The notes beneath the pieces were generated by a model. That model had not been told where the DNA came from and made no database searches. It saw only the letters and a program-made list of their open reading frames with translations. Shown in pieces: positions 43,462-52,991 of a DNA stretch of 64,000 bases. The DNA lies in NCBI GenBank assembly GCA_017447185.1, contig JAFSOC010000015.1, forward strand, positions 430,209 through 494,208. The letters run 5' to 3'. This DNA is from Clostridia bacterium. GTDB taxonomy: Bacteria; Bacillota; Clostridia; Christensenellales; Aristaeellaceae. The translations under genes were made by a program, and so were the position numbers. Every line of letters begins with the position of its first letter. The first letter of the stretch is position 1.

Positions 43462-44937
43462 CTATCCTCTGTTTCTCCGGAAACGGCAGACGTAGAAACC
43501 CTCCACGCCATCGCGGTATTCCAGCAGCTGCAGCCCGGTTTTCCGGTACTGCCGGTATTTTTCCGGAACGGTTTCCGGCAGGTCCACAGCCTGGAATTCC
43601 GGATGTACCTGCAGGAATGCCTCCGCCTGCATCTCATTTTCCTCCGGAAGGACCGAGCAAGTGGAGTACACTAGGATCCCGCCCGGTTTTACATATTCGC
43701 AGACCGAATCCAGCAGTGTTTTCTGGATTTGTGTCAGTTCCCGGAGACTTTCTTCAGTAACCCGCAGCTTGATATCGGGTTTCTCCGTGATCATTCCCAG
43801 TCCGGTGCAGGGAGCATCCAGAAGGACCGCATCCATGGACTGGTACAGGTCTTCCCGTTTCTTCGTCGCATCGCGTACCATGGGACGCACATTTTCCAGT
43901 CCGAGCCTGCGGGCCTGCGCCTCTATCAGGGCGGTGCGGTGTTCATGGACATCCCATGCCTGAACCCGGCCGGTCCCGGCCATGAGTTCGGCCAGATAGC
44001 AGGTTTTTCCGCCCGGGGCCGCACAGCAGTCCAGCACCTGTTTACCGCGTTTCACATCCATCGCAAGACAGGCAATCATGCTGCCGCCGGTCATAATTGA
44101 GAAGGCTCCGCCAGTGAAATCAGCATCCCTGGCTATATCCACTGCGCCGCGGATTTTCCATGCATGCGGCAGATCCGCTTTTTCTTTATCCCAGACTTTT
44201 TTTGACAGGAGCAGTTCGAACGCTTCGTCTGTCAGCCGTGTCAGGTTCGGCCGGACAGTCCAGCTTTCCGCCGACTCCTTGCGGGTCAGGATTTTCCCGG
44301 CCTCCTCGCGGCCGTAGTGCTCTCTCAGTTTAATCCATAGCCATTCCGGAACGCTGTACCGGATTGCATCTGCCCTGTCCGGTTCCCTTTCCGGGTCCGG
44401 AAAAACAAGTTCTTCCTTTTTACGGACCAGGTTCCGCAGAATTCCGTTACAGACGCCTTTCAGTCCTTCCATACCGGTTTCCACGCACAGCTGTACGCAG
44501 GTATTCGTGGCGGCACTTTCGGGGATCCGGTCTTCCAGGAGAATCTGACACGCTCCGAGCCGCAGGATATTCCGCAGCTTGATATCTGTATCTTCCCGGG
44601 CCATCACCTGTCCCAGCACATGATCCAACCAGATCAGGTGATCCAGCGTATCATAAACAAGGCGGGACGCCAGCCGGCGGTCTGCGGCGATCATGCCGCA
44701 GTTTTCCAGCGCCCTGTCCAGGCTGAGGGAGGCATAGGCTCCCTGCTCTGTGACGGCACGGATCACGCGCAGGGCAATCCGCCGCGGCGGCATACCCTCT
44801 ATATCCGGCTTTCGGTTTTCCTTCCGGACAGGCGGCCGGCCATCCTTCCGTACGGGAGGATGCTCCCACTTCGGGTTCCCACTGCGAAGGCCGGGACGTC
44901 TCTCCACGTTGCGGGGAAATTTCTTTTCTTCGTTCAC
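43462..44937 (-). CDS. rsmB: 16S rRNA (cytosine967-C5)-methyltransferase
   Basis: A 491-aa NusB-like plus methyltransferase protein. The N-terminal about 60 residues are basic and proline-rich (an extension beyond the usual NusB domain). The NusB domain covers about 60-190, and the catalytic part has VLDCCAAPGGKTCYLAEL, LDAPCTGLGMI (first catalytic cysteine) and YSTCSVLPEENE (second). GTG start at 44937 with GGAGAG before it. 22 bp after fmt. Confidence 0.94.
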   Translation of the reverse strand: MNEEKKFPRNVERRPGLRSGNPKWEHPPVRKDGRPPVRKENRKPDIEGMPPRRIALRVIRAVTEQGAYASLSLDRALENCGMIAADRRLASRLVYDTLDHLIWLDHVLGQVMAREDTDIKLRNILRLGACQILLEDRIPESAATNTCVQLCVETGMEGLKGVCNGILRNLVRKKEELVFPDPEREPDRADAIRYSVPEWLWIKLREHYGREEAGKILTRKESAESWTVRPNLTRLTDEAFELLLSKKVWDKEKADLPHAWKIRGAVDIARDADFTGGAFSIMTGGSMIACLAMDVKRGKQVLDCCAAPGGKTCYLAELMAGTGRVQAWDVHEHRTALIEAQARRLGLENVRPMVRDATKKREDLYQSMDAVLLDAPCTGLGMITEKPDIKLRVTEESLRELTQIQKTLLDSVCEYVKPGGILVYSTCSVLPEENEMQAEAFLQVHPEFQAVDLPETVPEKYRQYRKTGLQLLEYRDGVEGFYVCRFRRNRG

Positions 44938-44959
44938 GGTATCTCTCCAAACATCTGAT

Positions 44960-45865
44960 TTACAGGGAATGTCCGCGCAGGTAGTCCTCCGCTTTCATAC
45001 GCTTTCCGCCGGGGCCCTGGACTTCCAGGATCCTGACGGCACCTTCACCGCAGGCAATAACAAGGCCGTCCTTCGGGTTTGCCGAAAGAAAGGTTCCGGG
45101 TACGCCGCTGCATTCCGCACAGGATGCACGAAGGAGTTTGAGCCTTCCTTCCGGACAGGGGACACTCACGCAGGGCCAGGGATTCAGCCCATTGATCAGT
45201 CCGCGGACTGCCTGGGCGCTGTCCGAAAAATCCGTACTCCCCGATTCTTTTTTCAACATTGGATCATAGGTCATTTCCGCATGATTCTGGGGAATCCGCC
45301 TGAGTGTTCCTGCCTGAATCAGCTCCAGGGTTTTGCGGAGTGTTTCAGCACCAAGCAGGCTCAGGCGCTCTGTCAGTTCCCCGCAGGTTTCCGTTTCTCC
45401 GATCTCCGTTTCATCCTGCAGTAGCATATCTCCCGTATCGATGCCCTCATCCATCATCATGGTGGTAACACCGGTTTTCCGGTCCCCGGAGATGATCGCC
45501 CAGGCAATGGGTGCACTTCCCCTGTGCTTTGGCAGGAGTGAAGCATGCACGTTGATATTGCCCAGTGGCGGAATATCCAGGACTTCCTTGCTCAGAATCT
45601 GGCCGAAGGCTGCGGTGACACAAAGGTCCGGCTGCAAGCTCCGCAGGGTCTCCACTCCGTCCCGCCGGATCTTTTCCGGCTGGAAAACTGGAATACCGGC
45701 GGAAAGTGCTGCCTCCTTCACGGGGCTGGGCGTCAGTTTGTTTCCACGGCCCTTCGGCCGGTCCGGCTGCGTAAATACACCGACGATTTCCGCACCCGGA
45801 AAATCGATTACCGTCCGAAACGCCGGAACGGCAAACGCAGGGGTCCCCATGAATACGATTCTCAC
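44960..45865 (-). CDS. fmt: methionyl-tRNA formyltransferase
   Basis: Formylates initiator Met-tRNA using 10-formyl-THF. The 301-aa enzyme has MRIVFMGTPAFAVPAFRT at the start, INVHASLLPKHRGSAPI near 105-121 and the catalytic blocks NHA/TGVTTMMMDEGIDTGDML, then the C-terminal tRNA-binding OB-fold (from about 210). Its ATG overlaps the def stop in an ATGA, so the formyl-adding and -removing enzymes are coupled. The folate link also makes the THF riboswitch upstream of folT relevant. Confidence 0.96.
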   Translation of the reverse strand: MRIVFMGTPAFAVPAFRTVIDFPGAEIVGVFTQPDRPKGRGNKLTPSPVKEAALSAGIPVFQPEKIRRDGVETLRSLQPDLCVTAAFGQILSKEVLDIPPLGNINVHASLLPKHRGSAPIAWAIISGDRKTGVTTMMMDEGIDTGDMLLQDETEIGETETCGELTERLSLLGAETLRKTLELIQAGTLRRIPQNHAEMTYDPMLKKESGSTDFSDSAQAVRGLINGLNPWPCVSVPCPEGRLKLLRASCAECSGVPGTFLSANPKDGLVIACGEGAVRILEVQGPGGKRMKAEDYLRGHSL

Positions 45866-46362
45866 TGCTCGTCATCCTCCGGAATATGTCCTTCAATCTC
45901 TTCCTTCGTCAGTTCCCGGTCCATCACATCAACATAAAGCCTTCCGTCCAGATGATCCAGCTCATGGCAGATCGCCCTGGCTTCAAATCCTTCTGTTTCA
46001 AGTTCCATCCAGTTCCCCTTACGGTCCTGGTACTGTACGGTCACCTTCATCGGCCGGGTTACAACGCCCTGACGTCCGGGAACGCTCAGGCATCCTTCCC
46101 TGCCTGTCTGCGAACCTTCCCGCATAACAATCTCCGGATTGACCAGTTCAAGCAACCCGCTGTGATCTTCCGTCACATCCACGACCGCCACCCGGCGCAG
46201 AATGCCAACCTGCGGGCCTGCCAGTCCAACCCCCTCAGCCTGGTACATTGTTTCAGCCATATCCTTCAAAAGTATTCCAAGGCGCAGGTCAAACTTCTCC
46301 TGTTTCTTGCAGGTCTTTCTCAGGGTGTCGTCCCCAATCTTTACAATCTTTCTGGTTCCCAT
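45862..46362 (-). CDS. def: peptide deformylase
   Basis: Fe/Zn metalloenzyme of 166 aa that removes the N-formyl group from nascent proteins. Motifs: GVGLAGPQVG near 40-49, EGCLSVPG near 88-95 (with the metal cysteine) and HELDHLDG near 132-139. Translationally coupled to fmt. 16 bp after priA. Confidence 0.97.
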   Translation of the reverse strand: MGTRKIVKIGDDTLRKTCKKQEKFDLRLGILLKDMAETMYQAEGVGLAGPQVGILRRVAVVDVTEDHSGLLELVNPEIVMREGSQTGREGCLSVPGRQGVVTRPMKVTVQYQDRKGNWMELETEGFEARAICHELDHLDGRLYVDVMDRELTKEEIEGHIPEDDEQ

Positions 46363-46378
46363 TTTATATATAGTCCTT

Positions 46379-48616
46379 TCACATCATCGTTGTCGGATTG
46401 ACTTCAAAACAGATTTCCGCATCTTCCGCACCAGCGGAAGCGATCTCTGTCAGTGTGCCGAACAGCTCATCTGTTTCGCTGCTGACCAGTGCTTTAATCA
46501 GGATATGGCGCCGGAACCTGGATTTCAGGAACTTTACAGAAGGAGTGTCTTTGAGAACCGTCAGCACTTTCTTTTGCCATGCAGGATGCTCCAGAAGCGC
46601 TTCCTGAACTTTTCTTTCAAGATTCTCCGCCGCCTTTTCAGCCGCTTCTTCCCGTGTGCTTTCAATCAGCAGCCGGGATAGCACCGTAAAAGGTGGATAT
46701 AAACCGTTGCGCCTGCGCCGGAATTCGCTTTCGAAAAATGCCCGGTAATCCTGCCGCGCAGCGAATCCGATCACGGGATCCTTCGGCAGATAGGTCTGGA
46801 TAATCACCCGGCCGGGCTGCTTTCCGCGTCCCGCACGTCCTGCAACCTGTGTAAAAAGCTGGAACGCACGTTCCCTGCTTCGGTAATCAGGGAGGTTCAG
46901 GGCCAGATCCGCAGCGACAACGCCCACCAGTGTTACCTGCGGAAAATCAAGTCCTTTGGCAATCATCTGCGTACCGATCAGAATCCGTGCCCGGCCGCTG
47001 CGGAATTCCTCCAGGATCTTTCCGTGCCCGTCCTTTGTTCCGGTGGTATCATAGTCCATCCGGACCGTCGGAACACCCGGAAGCATCCGGTTGACTTCTT
47101 CCTCCACTTTCTGTGTACCGGCGCCGAAGTATCGGATATGGTGCCCGCCGCACTCCGGGCATACCGTCGGCGGCAACATTTCCTTCCCGCAGTAGTGACA
47201 GCGGAGTTTTCCGTCTGCATCCCCGATGTGATAGGTCATACTGATATCACAGTTCGGGCATTTTACAACATATCCGCAGCTCCGACAGGAAACAAAGGAA
47301 TTATAACCCCTCCGGTTCATCAGCAGAATCGCCTGTTCTCCTTTTTCAACGCACTCCTTCAGGGCCTGCCGAAGCGCAATGCTCAGCACCGTACGATTAT
47401 TCCGTTCCAGTTCCTGCCGCATATCCGCGATTTCCACCTCCGGCAGGGGGCGATCATTCACTCGGTGCATCATTTCCAGCAGGACATAATCGCCCCTCCT
47501 TGCGCGTGCAAAGCTCAGGATACTGGGTGTGGCGCTGGCCAGAATCAGCGTGGCATTCTCCCGCCCGCACCGGCTGGCAGCAACCTCCCGGGTATCATAC
47601 CGGGGATGGCGGTCATTCAGATAGGTGCTTTCATGTTCCTCATCAACAACAATGAGCCCAAGCCGCTCCACCGGGGAAAAGACGGCACTTCTGGCGCCGA
47701 TCACAACCCGAGCTTCCCCCCGCCGGATCCTCCGCCATTCGTCGTAACGCTCTCCGGCGCTGAGGCGGGAATGGATCACGGCTGCCACCGCGCCAAACCG
47801 TCCCCTGAACCAGGAAACCATCTGCGGTGTAAGCGCGATCTCCGGCACGAGAATGACAGCGCATTTTCCCAGGGCCAGAGTCTCGTGCACAGCTTTCATG
47901 AATACTTCAGTTTTCCCGCTGCCGGTAACCCCGTGAAGCAGGAATTTTCCGCCCTTTCCATGAAGGCATGGCAGGATTTCTTCCAGCGCTTCCTGCTGTC
48001 CGGGCGTCAGATCATAACCCGGATCTCTCTTAATGGAAAAAGCTCCTTCCGGCGTACGAAGGGTTTCTTCGCTGCATACAGTGATGAGCCCGTCGCACTC
48101 CAGCTTTTTCAGGGCATCGCCCGGATCCTTTACGTGCATCGCCAGTTCCTGCACGGAAACTGCATCCCCGTTCATCAGCAGGTCCAGCAGTATTGCGCGT
48201 TTGCTGCCCGCTTTCGCTTTTTCCGCAGCCGCACGGGCCTCTTCCCGTGAAACAGCGATTTTTGCCATACGGACAGTTTTTACTTTGATTCGTCCGCCCC
48301 GCATCTGTGCCGGAAGCATAAGGCGCAGGGTTTCCGCCATCGGGCAGTGCGCCTGCAGGGCCATTTCCCGTGCCAGGGCCATCAGTTCGGGAGGAACCGC
48401 GGCGTAATCCTCAAGCGGCCGGATGACCGCCCGGAGTTTTTCCGGCGGAATGTCGCATGCTTCTGTCAATTCGGTTACAATGCCTTCCTTCTCGCGGGAT
48501 CCGAAAGGCACAGACACCCGCTGGCCGGCAGAAAGCTCCATCCCATCCGGAATCAGGTAGGTAAAGGGTTTTGCCACATTCTCATGGACAATGTCCACAA
48601 TCACCCGGCAGTACAT
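46379..48616 (-). CDS. priA: primosomal replication restart helicase
   Basis: A 745-aa 3'-5' helicase that reloads the replisome at stalled forks. Visible blocks: N-terminal DNA-binding domain starting MYCRVIVDIVHENVAKPFTYL, GVTGSGKTEVFM Walker A, VVDEEHES Walker B, four-plus-four cysteine zinc region (CRSCGYVVKCPNC, CHYCG, CPEC), and QVAGRAGRG. I chose ATG 48616 with GGAGGGG upstream. First gene of the long run; its promoter is at 48655-48683. Confidence 0.95.
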   Translation of the reverse strand: MYCRVIVDIVHENVAKPFTYLIPDGMELSAGQRVSVPFGSREKEGIVTELTEACDIPPEKLRAVIRPLEDYAAVPPELMALAREMALQAHCPMAETLRLMLPAQMRGGRIKVKTVRMAKIAVSREEARAAAEKAKAGSKRAILLDLLMNGDAVSVQELAMHVKDPGDALKKLECDGLITVCSEETLRTPEGAFSIKRDPGYDLTPGQQEALEEILPCLHGKGGKFLLHGVTGSGKTEVFMKAVHETLALGKCAVILVPEIALTPQMVSWFRGRFGAVAAVIHSRLSAGERYDEWRRIRRGEARVVIGARSAVFSPVERLGLIVVDEEHESTYLNDRHPRYDTREVAASRCGRENATLILASATPSILSFARARRGDYVLLEMMHRVNDRPLPEVEIADMRQELERNNRTVLSIALRQALKECVEKGEQAILLMNRRGYNSFVSCRSCGYVVKCPNCDISMTYHIGDADGKLRCHYCGKEMLPPTVCPECGGHHIRYFGAGTQKVEEEVNRMLPGVPTVRMDYDTTGTKDGHGKILEEFRSGRARILIGTQMIAKGLDFPQVTLVGVVAADLALNLPDYRSRERAFQLFTQVAGRAGRGKQPGRVIIQTYLPKDPVIGFAARQDYRAFFESEFRRRRNGLYPPFTVLSRLLIESTREEAAEKAAENLERKVQEALLEHPAWQKKVLTVLKDTPSVKFLKSRFRRHILIKALVSSETDELFGTLTEIASAGAEDAEICFEVNPTTMM

Positions 48617-48654
48617 CCTTTCCCCTCCTTTCCGGGCACAGAAAACCATTGTTT

Positions 48655-48683
48655 ATTATATCGTTTTGTACGCTGTGTGACAA
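48655..48683 (-). promoter_or_regulatory. priA operon promoter
   Basis: TTGTCA (48683-48678), 17-bp spacer, perfect TATAAT (48660-48655). It reads into priA and probably the whole downstream run. Confidence 0.8.
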
Positions 48684-48692
48684 GAGATACCA

Positions 48693-48721
48693 TTGTTTTC
48701 TCTGTTGTGATCCTCTATAAT
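48693..48721 (+). promoter_or_regulatory. alpha-galactosidase promoter
   Basis: TTGTTT (48693-48698), 17-bp spacer, TATAAT (48716-48721), divergent from the priA promoter with only 9 bp between the -35 boxes. Confidence 0.55.
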
Positions 48722-48755
48722 ACAATTGAAAAAAACACGTGTCAGGAGGCTTTCC

Positions 48756-50915
48756 ATGCCTGTTGAAATGAACCCTTCCTCCCGCACATGGACCCTCAGC
48801 GGCGGAAACACCAGCTATGTGCTCCACCGGGACGAACAGGACCGTTTACTGCACCTCTACTGGGGACCCCGGCTGGGTGGAGATGTGCTTACATATAATC
48901 CTTCCGACTATTCATCCTTTGCCTCTTTTGACCTGCCGGTTTCCGTGCTTCCTTCCGAGCTGCCGGTTTGCGGCACAGGATGGTTTGGTACACCGGCAGT
49001 CGGCATCCGTGATGCCAGAGGCGACGAGGTGGTTTGCCTGAAAGTAGTCTCCGCAGAAATCCTGTCCGGCAAACCAGGTCTGCCCGGTTTGCCTGCGGTC
49101 TATACTGAAAAGGACGAGGAAGCTGATACGCTGGCCGTATATCTGGATGACGCTGTTTCCGGCCTGCAGGTGACAGCGCTCTATACAGTGTTTTCCTGCA
49201 GTGGAGCGGTCACCCGAAGCCTCCTGCTGAAAAACGGCGGCAGCGAGCCATTGACTGTCACATCTCTGCTGTCTGCCTCAGTTCCCATATGGCGGGGGGA
49301 CCTGGATATTCTGCACCTGAACGGTGCTTGGGCCCGTGAACGCCGGCTGATGCGTGTTCCGGCCGGCGAAGGCGAATTCCGCATTGTTTCTGCCCGCGGC
49401 GCTTCCGGTCACGAGGAAAATCCTTTTCTTGCGCTGTGTGATCGGAACGCAGATGAGTTCTCCGGGCAGGTATGGGGCCTCAGCCTGGTTTACAGCGGAA
49501 GCTTCCTTGCTTCCTGCAGGACAGATATCTTTGGACACGCGAGGATCTCCATCGGCATGAATCCCGATGTGTTCTCCTGGCAGCTCGATCCCGGTGAATC
49601 CATCTGCTCTCCGGAAGCTGTGATGGTTTACAGTGCAGAAGGGCTGAATGGAATGTCACAGACATTTCACCGTCTTTACCGTGACCGGCTGGCCCGAGGT
49701 TTCTGGCGGGATCGTTCCCGGCCGGTACTGCTCAACAGCTGGGAAAGCGCATATTTCTACTTTGATGAAAAAAAGCTTTTGGCGATAGCGGAAAAAGCCG
49801 CGGAGATCGGCGCGGAGCTATTTGTACTGGATGACGGCTGGTTTGGAAAACGCAACTCAGACAACTGTTCCCTTGGAGACTGGACCGTGAATACGGAAAA
49901 GCTTCCCGGCGGCCTTGCCGGACTGTCTGAGAAAATTCATGGAATAGGTCTGAAGTTTGGCCTGTGGTTTGAGCCTGAAATGGTTTCACCCGACAGCAAC
50001 CTGTACCGTGCCCATCCCGACTGGTGTCTGCACGTGTACAACCGTCCCCGCACCGAAGCGCGTCAGCAGCTGATTCTCGATCTTTCCCGTCCGGAAGTTC
50101 AGGAATATATCGTTTCAGCTGTTTCCGCCCTGCTCACCTCCTCCGGTATCGACTATGTAAAATGGGATATGAACCGGAACATGACAGAAGCCTTCTCAGC
50201 AATACTTCCGCCGGAGCGCAAAAAAGAAACCCAGCACCGTTACATACTGGGCCTGTACAGGGTACTGGAGGCTATTACGTCCGCCTTCCCCGATGTACTG
50301 TTTGAATCCTGCTCCGGCGGCGGCGGCCGTTTTGATCCGGGAATGCTGTACTACATGCCCCAGACCTGGACCAGTGACGATACAGACGCAGTGGAGCGGC
50401 TCAAAATTCAGTATGGCACCTCCATCGTCTATCCCGCTTCTGCCATGGGCGCCCATGTCAGTGCCGTTCCGAACCATCAAACCGGCCGTACGGTCCCGCT
50501 GAAGATGCGTGGTGATGTGGCATTGGGCGGCAATTTTGGTTTTGAATTGGATCCTGGAAAGCTTCCGCCTGACGAGCAGGAAGAAGCGAAACAGATGGTT
50601 GCCCGGGTAAAGGCGCTTCGTGACCTGACACGGACAGGCACCTTCTGGCGCCTGCTCTCCCCCTTTGCCGGGCCGGTTACTGCCTGGGCTTTCGTTTCCG
50701 AAGACCGGCGAACTGTACTTCTGTGCGCATACAGCGTTCTGCCTGTTCCAAACAGCGCACCGGTTCGGGTTCGTCTGCGGGGCATTCTTCCTGACACATG
50801 GTATAAAACGGAGGACGACTGCCGTTTTGCCGGTGCCGCCCTCCTGTACCAGGGAATAACACTTCCCCTGCGAGGTGATTTTGACAGTTTTGTCTGCCTG
50901 CTGAAGGCTGACTGA
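48756..50915 (+). CDS. alpha-galactosidase (GH36)
   Basis: A 719-aa cytoplasmic enzyme releasing galactose from raffinose-type and galactomannan oligosaccharides. An N-terminal beta-supersandwich (about 1-330) is followed by the TIM barrel. LFVLDDGWFGKRNSD is the GH36 block, YVKWDMNRNM holds the nucleophile Asp, and FESCSGGGGRFDPG contains the acid/base Asp. The C-terminal beta domain ends the chain. AGGAGG before ATG 48756 fixes the start. No transporter or sugar kinase genes adjoin it. It ends 9 bp from the converging iscS gene. Confidence 0.94.
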   Translation: MPVEMNPSSRTWTLSGGNTSYVLHRDEQDRLLHLYWGPRLGGDVLTYNPSDYSSFASFDLPVSVLPSELPVCGTGWFGTPAVGIRDARGDEVVCLKVVSAEILSGKPGLPGLPAVYTEKDEEADTLAVYLDDAVSGLQVTALYTVFSCSGAVTRSLLLKNGGSEPLTVTSLLSASVPIWRGDLDILHLNGAWARERRLMRVPAGEGEFRIVSARGASGHEENPFLALCDRNADEFSGQVWGLSLVYSGSFLASCRTDIFGHARISIGMNPDVFSWQLDPGESICSPEAVMVYSAEGLNGMSQTFHRLYRDRLARGFWRDRSRPVLLNSWESAYFYFDEKKLLAIAEKAAEIGAELFVLDDGWFGKRNSDNCSLGDWTVNTEKLPGGLAGLSEKIHGIGLKFGLWFEPEMVSPDSNLYRAHPDWCLHVYNRPRTEARQQLILDLSRPEVQEYIVSAVSALLTSSGIDYVKWDMNRNMTEAFSAILPPERKKETQHRYILGLYRVLEAITSAFPDVLFESCSGGGGRFDPGMLYYMPQTWTSDDTDAVERLKIQYGTSIVYPASAMGAHVSAVPNHQTGRTVPLKMRGDVALGGNFGFELDPGKLPPDEQEEAKQMVARVKALRDLTRTGTFWRLLSPFAGPVTAWAFVSEDRRTVLLCAYSVLPVPNSAPVRVRLRGILPDTWYKTEDDCRFAGAALLYQGITLPLRGDFDSFVCLLKAD

Positions 50916-50924
50916 TCCTCTTTT

Positions 50925-52088
50925 TTATCCGTTCTTTTTCCAGCCGCGCATTTCCCGGAGATCCTTCACGATCTCCGGAAGGATCTGCGCGGTTGTTTTG
51001 ATTTCCTCCAGTGTTGTTTCCCTTCCAATCGTCAGGCGGATACTTCCCCGGCTCATTTCCTCCTCCAGTCCGATGGCCTGCAGCACATGGCTTGGTTCCA
51101 TGCTGCCGGAAGTGCAGGCGCTGCCGCCGGATGCAGCGATGCCCGCCAGATCCAGGCGGAGCAGCAGCGCTTCGCTTTCAATGCCCGCAAATGAAAAATT
51201 GCAGTTGTTAGGAAGGCGTTTCTCCGGATGACCGTTCAGCTGTGCCTCGGGAACACGTTCCAGAACAAGCCGTATCAGCAGATCCCTCAGTTCCCGGATC
51301 CGTTTGTTGTTTTCTTCCCGGCAGGCTGTAGCAATTTCAATTGCTTTTCCGGCACCCACAATACCCGGAACATTTTCAGTCCCTGCCCGCAGGCTGCGTT
51401 CCTGGGATCCTCCTGTAATCAGCGGCTCCAGCCGTGTACCCTGGCGTACATACAGAACGCCGGTCCCTTTCGGGCCGTGGAATTTGTGCGCACTCAAGCT
51501 CAGCAGATCTACGTTCATAGCATGCACATCCAGCGGCAGCGCACCGGCAGCCTGTACCGCGTCCGTATGAAACAGCACGCCTTTCTCCCTGCATACTGCT
51601 CCGATTTCCGTCACGGGTGACACCGTTCCGATTTCGTTGTTTGCTGTCATAATGCTTACAAGCACAGTATCGGGTCCGATGGCTTCCCGGACCTGGTCTG
51701 GCGAAATCAGGCCGGACGTATCCGGTGAAAGATATGTGATACGGAACCCATGTTTTTCCAGAGCCCGGCAGGTATTCAATACTGCCGGATGTTCCGTAAG
51801 GGATGTAATCAGATGGTTCCCTTTTTCTTTCAGCGTGCAGGCAACGCCGCGAATTGCCATGTTATCACTTTCACTGCCGCCGGATGTAAACAGGATTTCC
51901 CGGGCTTCCGCGCCGACAGCTTCGGCAAATTGACGCCTGGCCTGTTCCACAGCTTTTCGGGCTTCCCGTCCTGTAGCGTGGACACCGGATGGATTTCCGT
52001 ATGTTTCGACAAAAAAAGGCAGCATCGCATTCAGTACTTCAGGAAGTACCGGCGCGCTTGCCGCATAGTCCAGATAGATCCGGCGCAT
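50925..52088 (-). CDS. cysteine desulfurase (NifS/IscS family)
   Basis: PLP enzyme of 387 aa supplying sulfur for Fe-S clusters or thiolated tRNA. YLDYAASAP near the start, SGGSESDN near 70-77, TEHPAV, the PLP lysine in SLSAHKFHGPKG near 205, and the catalytic cysteine in SGGSACTSGSMEPSH near 326. It is the short-loop IscS-like type. Neither iscU nor a thiouridylase lies next to it; the neighbours are a small membrane protein and trmL, so the sulfur acceptor is not evident. Confidence 0.93.
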   Translation of the reverse strand: MRRIYLDYAASAPVLPEVLNAMLPFFVETYGNPSGVHATGREARKAVEQARRQFAEAVGAEAREILFTSGGSESDNMAIRGVACTLKEKGNHLITSLTEHPAVLNTCRALEKHGFRITYLSPDTSGLISPDQVREAIGPDTVLVSIMTANNEIGTVSPVTEIGAVCREKGVLFHTDAVQAAGALPLDVHAMNVDLLSLSAHKFHGPKGTGVLYVRQGTRLEPLITGGSQERSLRAGTENVPGIVGAGKAIEIATACREENNKRIRELRDLLIRLVLERVPEAQLNGHPEKRLPNNCNFSFAGIESEALLLRLDLAGIAASGGSACTSGSMEPSHVLQAIGLEEEMSRGSIRLTIGRETTLEEIKTTAQILPEIVKDLREMRGWKKNG

Positions 52089-52117
52089 GAAAACCTCCGT
52101 TGCAATGGCTGCTGAAA

Positions 52118-52456
52118 TCAGAATCTGGTCTGGAACAGCGTAAAATTTCGATCTGCATCATTCAGCACGAAGCCGATCATATTCATCAGGAATGCAAGAA
52201 GCAGCAGGATCACCACTGTGCCCGCAATAATCGATGTTACATTTCCTGCGCCCGAAGCCGCCCTGAAACGTTTCACGCGAATCGCTTTCTTTTCTTCCTG
52301 AGAGAGTTCCTCAATCTCCTCTTCAGCCGGATCGTCAAATCCGTCATCATAATCGGATTCAATATATTCTTCCGGCTCCGTGTCCGTATCCTCCCCGGAA
52401 ACGGGCAGCGGCTGGCGTTTTGTCGCCTCTTCTTCGTTTTCGCGGAAATATGCCAT
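52118..52456 (-). CDS. acidic single-pass membrane protein, unknown function
   Basis: A 112-aa protein. Residues 1-60 are very acidic and likely unstructured (DTDTEPEEYIESDYDDGFDD). A basic stretch KKAIRVKRFR and a transmembrane helix near 76-98 (SIIAGTVVILLLLAFLMNMIGF) follow, with a short outer tail. GAAGACAG before the ATG. Located between trmL (13 bp) and the desulfurase gene (29 bp), so in the same operon; role unknown. Confidence 0.75.
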   Translation of the reverse strand: MAYFRENEEEATKRQPLPVSGEDTDTEPEEYIESDYDDGFDDPAEEEIEELSQEEKKAIRVKRFRAASGAGNVTSIIAGTVVILLLLAFLMNMIGFVLNDADRNFTLFQTRF

Positions 52457-52469
52457 CTGTCTTCTCCCG

Positions 52470-52991
52470 TCAGACGTAATCCAGCCAGGGGCTGTCTGTT
52501 TCCTCCCGGCCTGTCAGCTTTCCCTGTGCACACATGCCCGGAAAATTGTTCTGCCGCAGCGCTTCGTATAAAACGATCGCGGCGGAATTGGCAAGATTCA
52601 GGCTCCTGGCTTCCGGCCGCATGGGGATCCGGATGCATTGGTCATACACTTTCTCCAACAGGTTTTCCGGCAGGCCCCGGGTTTCACATCCGAAGAAAAG
52701 GAAATCCCCATCCCTGTATTCTGCCTCATGATAACCCCGCGGTGCTTTTGTCGTGGCGTAATGTGCACGGATACACGAATGCATCCGCCAGAATTCTTCC
52801 GGATTCCGATACACATGATACTCCATCAGATGCCAGTAATCAAGACCGGCCCGTTTCAGGTATTTGTCTGAAAGCGAAAACCCGAGGGGTTCTATCAGAT
52901 GCAGCACTGTTCCGGTGGCAGCGCAGGTACGGGCAATGTTTCCGGTGTTCTGCGGAATTTCCGGCTGCATCAGCACAATGTTCATGGACAT
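52470..52991 (-). CDS. trmL: tRNA (cytidine/uridine-34-2'-O)-methyltransferase
   Basis: SPOUT methylase for the wobble nucleotide of tRNA-Leu. The 173-aa protein starts MSMNIVLMQPEIPQNTGNIARTC, followed by LHLIEPLGFSLSDKYLKRAGLDYW, FLFFGCETRGLPENLL and IRIPMRPEARSLNLANSAAIVLYE, the knotted SAM site. Start taken as ATG 52991; ATG 52985 is equally possible. It overlaps the VanZ-type gene by about 10 bp. Confidence 0.94.
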   Translation of the reverse strand: MSMNIVLMQPEIPQNTGNIARTCAATGTVLHLIEPLGFSLSDKYLKRAGLDYWHLMEYHVYRNPEEFWRMHSCIRAHYATTKAPRGYHEAEYRDGDFLFFGCETRGLPENLLEKVYDQCIRIPMRPEARSLNLANSAAIVLYEALRQNNFPGMCAQGKLTGREETDSPWLDYV

